Position numbers and translations under genes: made by a program. A model generated the notes under the pieces. That model searched no databases, was not told where the DNA came from, and saw only the letters and a program-made list of their open reading frames with translations. From contig JAUWJD010000013.1 of the NCBI GenBank assembly GCA_030607875.1, forward strand, positions 1 through 64,000: a stretch of 64,000 nucleotides of DNA, read 5' to 3'. The DNA is from Chloroflexota bacterium (GTDB lineage: Bacteria > Chloroflexota > Anaerolineae > UBA2200). Positions 61,251-64,000 of this stretch are shown here, piece by piece; position 1 is the first letter of the stretch, and the number at the start of each line of letters is the position of its first letter.

Positions 61251-62264
61251 GTGAAAGTTGCCATGCTTGAAGCTGCGCATAGACTCGTCTTGCGCCAGGT
61301 TCCCATCCCTGCTGTCCGCCCCGGCTGTGTGTTGATCCGCATAGCGGCTTGTGGGATCTGCGGAACAGACGTTGCGCTGTTCGAAGGGCGCTTGCCAGTC
61401 ATTCTCCCGTACAGTCTCGGCCACGAGTACGTGGGCACCGTAGTGGAAGTGGGCCGCGATGTGCGCGGCTTTGCCCCAGGCGACCGCGTTGCGGTCAACC
61501 CCAATGCCTACTGTGGCGTCTGCAGCTTCTGCAGGCGCGGGCAGGTGCACCTGTGCAAGAACCGCTCCACCTCCCGTTTCAAGTCCAACGGCGGCCTCGC
61601 CGAGTATACGGTTGTCTCCGATAACATCGTACATCACTTGCCAGAGACATTGCCTTTCCCCGAGGCGGCATTTGCGGAACCGCTCTCGTGTGCTCTGCAC
61701 GCCCTGGACAGGGTTCGCTTCCTGCCGGGAGATCGTGCCCTGGTTCTGGGCGCTGGGACGATGGGGCTGCTGATGCTCCAGCTCTTGCTCAACGCAGGTG
61801 CACCGGGCGTGGCCGTCAGCGAACCGATGGCCGTGCGCCGCGAACACGCGGCCCGGCTGAAGGCCGACCTGGTGCTGGATCCGTTGGGCGAAAACGTTGC
61901 CGCCAAGGTCAGGCCTTTCGCTCCGGATGGCCTGCAACTGGTGGTCGAGTGCAGCGGAAACTCCGACGCTGCTGTGCTTGGACTGACGCTGTTGGAGCGC
62001 GGTGGCACGCTGCTCTTGGTGGGTCTCGGAGCCCCAAGGGAGGAAATCGCCGTCCGCCCCAATGATCTGGTGGAAAGGGAGCTGGCCATAGTGGGCACTG
62101 TACTCAATCCCTTCAGCTTTGCCCGCGCCATTGAGCTGCTGCACGCGGGGAGGCTGCAGGTGCGGGAGTTGATCACGCCCTTCAGCCTGGACCAGGTTGT
62201 GGACGCGATCACTGCGGCGCAGACGGGGAACACAGTCAAGAGCATGGTGTTGAATGCTGACTGA
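61251..62264 (+). CDS. zinc-dependent medium-chain dehydrogenase 4
   Basis: The product is 337 residues from GTG 61251; GGGAGG lies 10 nt upstream. Catalytic zinc C37 (CGTD) and H58-E59; structural Cys C88, C91, C94 and C102. NAD motif GAGTMGLLMLQLLLNAG. FKSNGGLAEYTVV and FAEPLSCALHALD fit the sorbitol-dehydrogenase group. The FGGY kinase gene starts 22 bp downstream, so the two form a unit: oxidation of a polyol to a ketose, then phosphorylation. Confidence 0.82.
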   Translation: MKVAMLEAAHRLVLRQVPIPAVRPGCVLIRIAACGICGTDVALFEGRLPVILPYSLGHEYVGTVVEVGRDVRGFAPGDRVAVNPNAYCGVCSFCRRGQVHLCKNRSTSRFKSNGGLAEYTVVSDNIVHHLPETLPFPEAAFAEPLSCALHALDRVRFLPGDRALVLGAGTMGLLMLQLLLNAGAPGVAVSEPMAVRREHAARLKADLVLDPLGENVAAKVRPFAPDGLQLVVECSGNSDAAVLGLTLLERGGTLLLVGLGAPREEIAVRPNDLVERELAIVGTVLNPFSFARAIELLHAGRLQVRELITPFSLDQVVDAITAAQTGNTVKSMVLNAD

Positions 62265-62286
62265 GACAGAGAGGAGGTGAGCGGAT

Positions 62287-63798
62287 TTGGTCTACCTGAT
62301 CGGACTGGATGTCGGTACGACAAATCTCAAGGTTATTGTCTACGATGTAGAGCAGAAAGCACAGAGCGTTTACAGCTGCCCCACCCGCACCCACTATCCC
62401 AGGCCAGGGTGGGCTGAATACTACGCCGAGGAGCTCTGGACCGATATGGCAGCCCTGCTGCGTCAGGCGGTTAGGCAGTTGCCTGAAGCGGCTGCGGTCA
62501 AAGGCGTTTCAGTGGCCAGCATGGGGGAGGCGGGGCTGCTGGTCGACGCTCAAGGACGTGCTCTCTCGCCGATGATCGCCTGGTTCGACACGCGCGCTAA
62601 AGCCCAGAGCCACTGGTGGAGGGAACAGGTAGGGCAGGTCGAGGTCTATGCCGTGACTGGACATCCCATTCATCCTTCCTTTGGTGTCAACAAGCTCATG
62701 TGGCTGCGCGAACACGAAGCCGAGGCCTACGCGGGTGCCGCCTACTGGCTCTCCGCCGAGGATTGGTTCCTGCACAAACTGAGTGGCGTCGCGGCCACCG
62801 ACTATTCTGTGGCTTCGCGCACCATGGTTTTTGACGTCGCTGCACATCAGTGGTCGGCAGCTCTCCTGGAAAGGGCTGGTCTCCGTCCGGAGCTGATGCC
62901 TCCCGCATACTGTGGCGGCACAGCCATTGGCCAGGTCACCAAGGAGGCTGCGCAGGAAACTGGGCTTGCGCAAGGAACTGCGGTGGTTACGGGGGGCCAT
63001 GACCACATCTGCGCTTCGTTTGCCGTCGGGGCGTTCAAGCCTGGCGCACTGATGGACTCGACAGGAACGAGCGAGTCGCTGATCTTGACAATCCCTAAAG
63101 TGCTCACGTCGGCGGAGATGTGCCGTCAGAATTTTGCCCAAGAGTGCCACGTCGTAGCCAATCGATATGGGGGTCTGGCCGGTTTCCCTGTCTCGGGGTA
63201 CCTGGTGGAGTGGGTCAACCGGCTGCTGGAGCACGGCGACATCGCTCCAGACTTTGGTCTGGCGGAAGCTGCCGCCGTGCCTTCGGGATCGGAGGGACTC
63301 CTTTTCTTGCCTCACCTGAGAGGCTCTGGGAGCCCCAGCTTTGATCCTTCATGCCGCGGCGCGCTGATCGGACTGACCGCAGATCATGGGCGCGGGCACC
63401 TGTTGCGTGCAGCCATAGAGGGAGCCTGCTACGAGTTGAAGAGCAACATCCTTGCCCTGGAGTCGGCCGTGGGTTGCCAGGTGGAGAAGGTCTATGCGGT
63501 GGGCAAAGTGACCCAAAGCGATCTCTGGCTCCAGATCAAGGCGGATGTCAGCGGCAAGGAGCTGATCGTACCCAAGGTTCGGGAAGCAGCCGGATTGGGT
63601 GCTGCACTTCTGGCCGGTCTGGGAGCCGGGCTGTTCCGGTCTCCCGGTGAGGCGATTGCGTCGCTCGCTGCGGGCTACTCGGAAACGAAGCCGGAACCTG
63701 AGCAGGTGCTCTTCTACGAGCATCAATACGATGCCTTCTACAGCAAGATCTACCCGGCGCTGAGGGAGTTGCACCATGCGCTGGCCGAGCAGCCGTAG
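62287..63798 (+). CDS. FGGY-family carbohydrate kinase (xylulokinase-like)
   Basis: The product is 503 residues, TTG start behind GAGGAGGTGAGCG. LIGLDVGTTNLKVIVYD binds ATP phosphate; MIAWFDTRAK, TGHPIHPSFGVNKLMWL and LSAEDWFLHKLSG are as in xylulokinases; VTGGHDHICASFAVG has the catalytic Asp-type region and ALMDSTGTSESL the second phosphate loop. FLPHLRGSGSPSFDP and GKVTQSDLWLQIKADVSG complete it. It phosphorylates a ketose such as xylulose, or a related sugar. The VGGG of typical kinases is VGKV here, which is odd. Confidence 0.85.
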   Translation: MVYLIGLDVGTTNLKVIVYDVEQKAQSVYSCPTRTHYPRPGWAEYYAEELWTDMAALLRQAVRQLPEAAAVKGVSVASMGEAGLLVDAQGRALSPMIAWFDTRAKAQSHWWREQVGQVEVYAVTGHPIHPSFGVNKLMWLREHEAEAYAGAAYWLSAEDWFLHKLSGVAATDYSVASRTMVFDVAAHQWSAALLERAGLRPELMPPAYCGGTAIGQVTKEAAQETGLAQGTAVVTGGHDHICASFAVGAFKPGALMDSTGTSESLILTIPKVLTSAEMCRQNFAQECHVVANRYGGLAGFPVSGYLVEWVNRLLEHGDIAPDFGLAEAAAVPSGSEGLLFLPHLRGSGSPSFDPSCRGALIGLTADHGRGHLLRAAIEGACYELKSNILALESAVGCQVEKVYAVGKVTQSDLWLQIKADVSGKELIVPKVREAAGLGAALLAGLGAGLFRSPGEAIASLAAGYSETKPEPEQVLFYEHQYDAFYSKIYPALRELHHALAEQP

Positions 63799-64000
63799 GC
63801 TGCCATGGCCGCCGAGCCAGAAGCTGGCTAGCATAGGCACCCTCCACACGAGGCTGTGAACTGTCTCGCCATCGACTTGGCGAGGCTGCGCGCGGTCAGC
63901 ACGGACTACACGGACTCAACTGCTCTGCCAAGAGTCTGGACGCCCTGCGTAGTGAAGCGCCCTTCCATCTACAGATAGCGCCCCGTCGAGCAGGATGAAC
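63799..64000. other. end of window: hairpin and short-period repeat
   Basis: CTCGCCA (63865-63871) pairs with TGGCGAG (63878-63884), a weak terminator candidate for the kinase gene. CACGGACTACACGGACTC (63899-63916) is another short-period block. No gene. Confidence 0.4.

Overview
The window looks like chromosomal DNA of a moderately GC-rich bacterium, most likely a member of the Chloroflexota (Anaerolineae-like). This is an inference. It rests on secreted proteins ending in or carrying a YLP-(L/V)-V type motif, on TolB-like propeller and SpoIID proteins with Thr/Pro-rich linkers, on paired PadR regulators, and on many short-period palindromic repeats. No rRNA, tRNA or CRISPR array was seen.

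Left part (1-26.7 kb). A small membrane protein is followed by 1.4 kb of repeats and a possible group II intron fragment. Next come two tandemly duplicated secreted P-domain proteins, each with its own sigma-70-type promoter and a conserved leader of about 290 nt. They are followed by a PadR regulator with a perfect operator palindrome, miaB (minus), rhomboid protease and zinc-ribbon protein, an FAD oxidoreductase, a STAND-like ATPase fused to a beta-propeller, a kinase-like protein and a class III aminotransferase. A minus-strand glycoside hydrolase, a CAP-domain protein, and a 1466-residue SpoIID/amidase/dockerin protein coupled to a sirtuin follow. A small GxxExxY nuclease-like gene flanked by 34-bp inverted repeats sits between the sirtuin and endonuclease V.

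Middle part (26.7-43.8 kb). A second PadR module controls small membrane proteins. After it come secreted or membrane proteins of unknown function (one with a duplicated C-terminal fragment nearby), a ZIP metal transporter, mutS, and a hypothetical gene split by a 1.78-kb IS element with a frameshifted transposase. Then a SEC-C protein, an aldo/keto reductase fragment, a DUF2283 gene without an obvious start codon, a hydroxyacid dehydrogenase, nadE and the wreck of a TIR-domain gene.

Right part (43.8-63.8 kb). This is one large carbohydrate-catabolism locus. It has a DeoR regulator, an L-fucose-isomerase-like protein, 6-phospho-3-hexuloisomerase, four zinc-dependent dehydrogenases, a ribose-type ABC importer (ATPase, permease, lipoprotein), a Gfo/Idh/MocA dehydrogenase, three TIM-barrel isomerases/epimerases, an AllA-like cupin, an SDR, a transaldolase/F6P-aldolase-like protein with a cysteine-rich insertion, and an FGGY kinase. 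The genes suggest import, oxidation and epimerisation of an unidentified sugar or polyol, then phosphorylation and aldol cleavage. The substrate cannot be read from the sequence.
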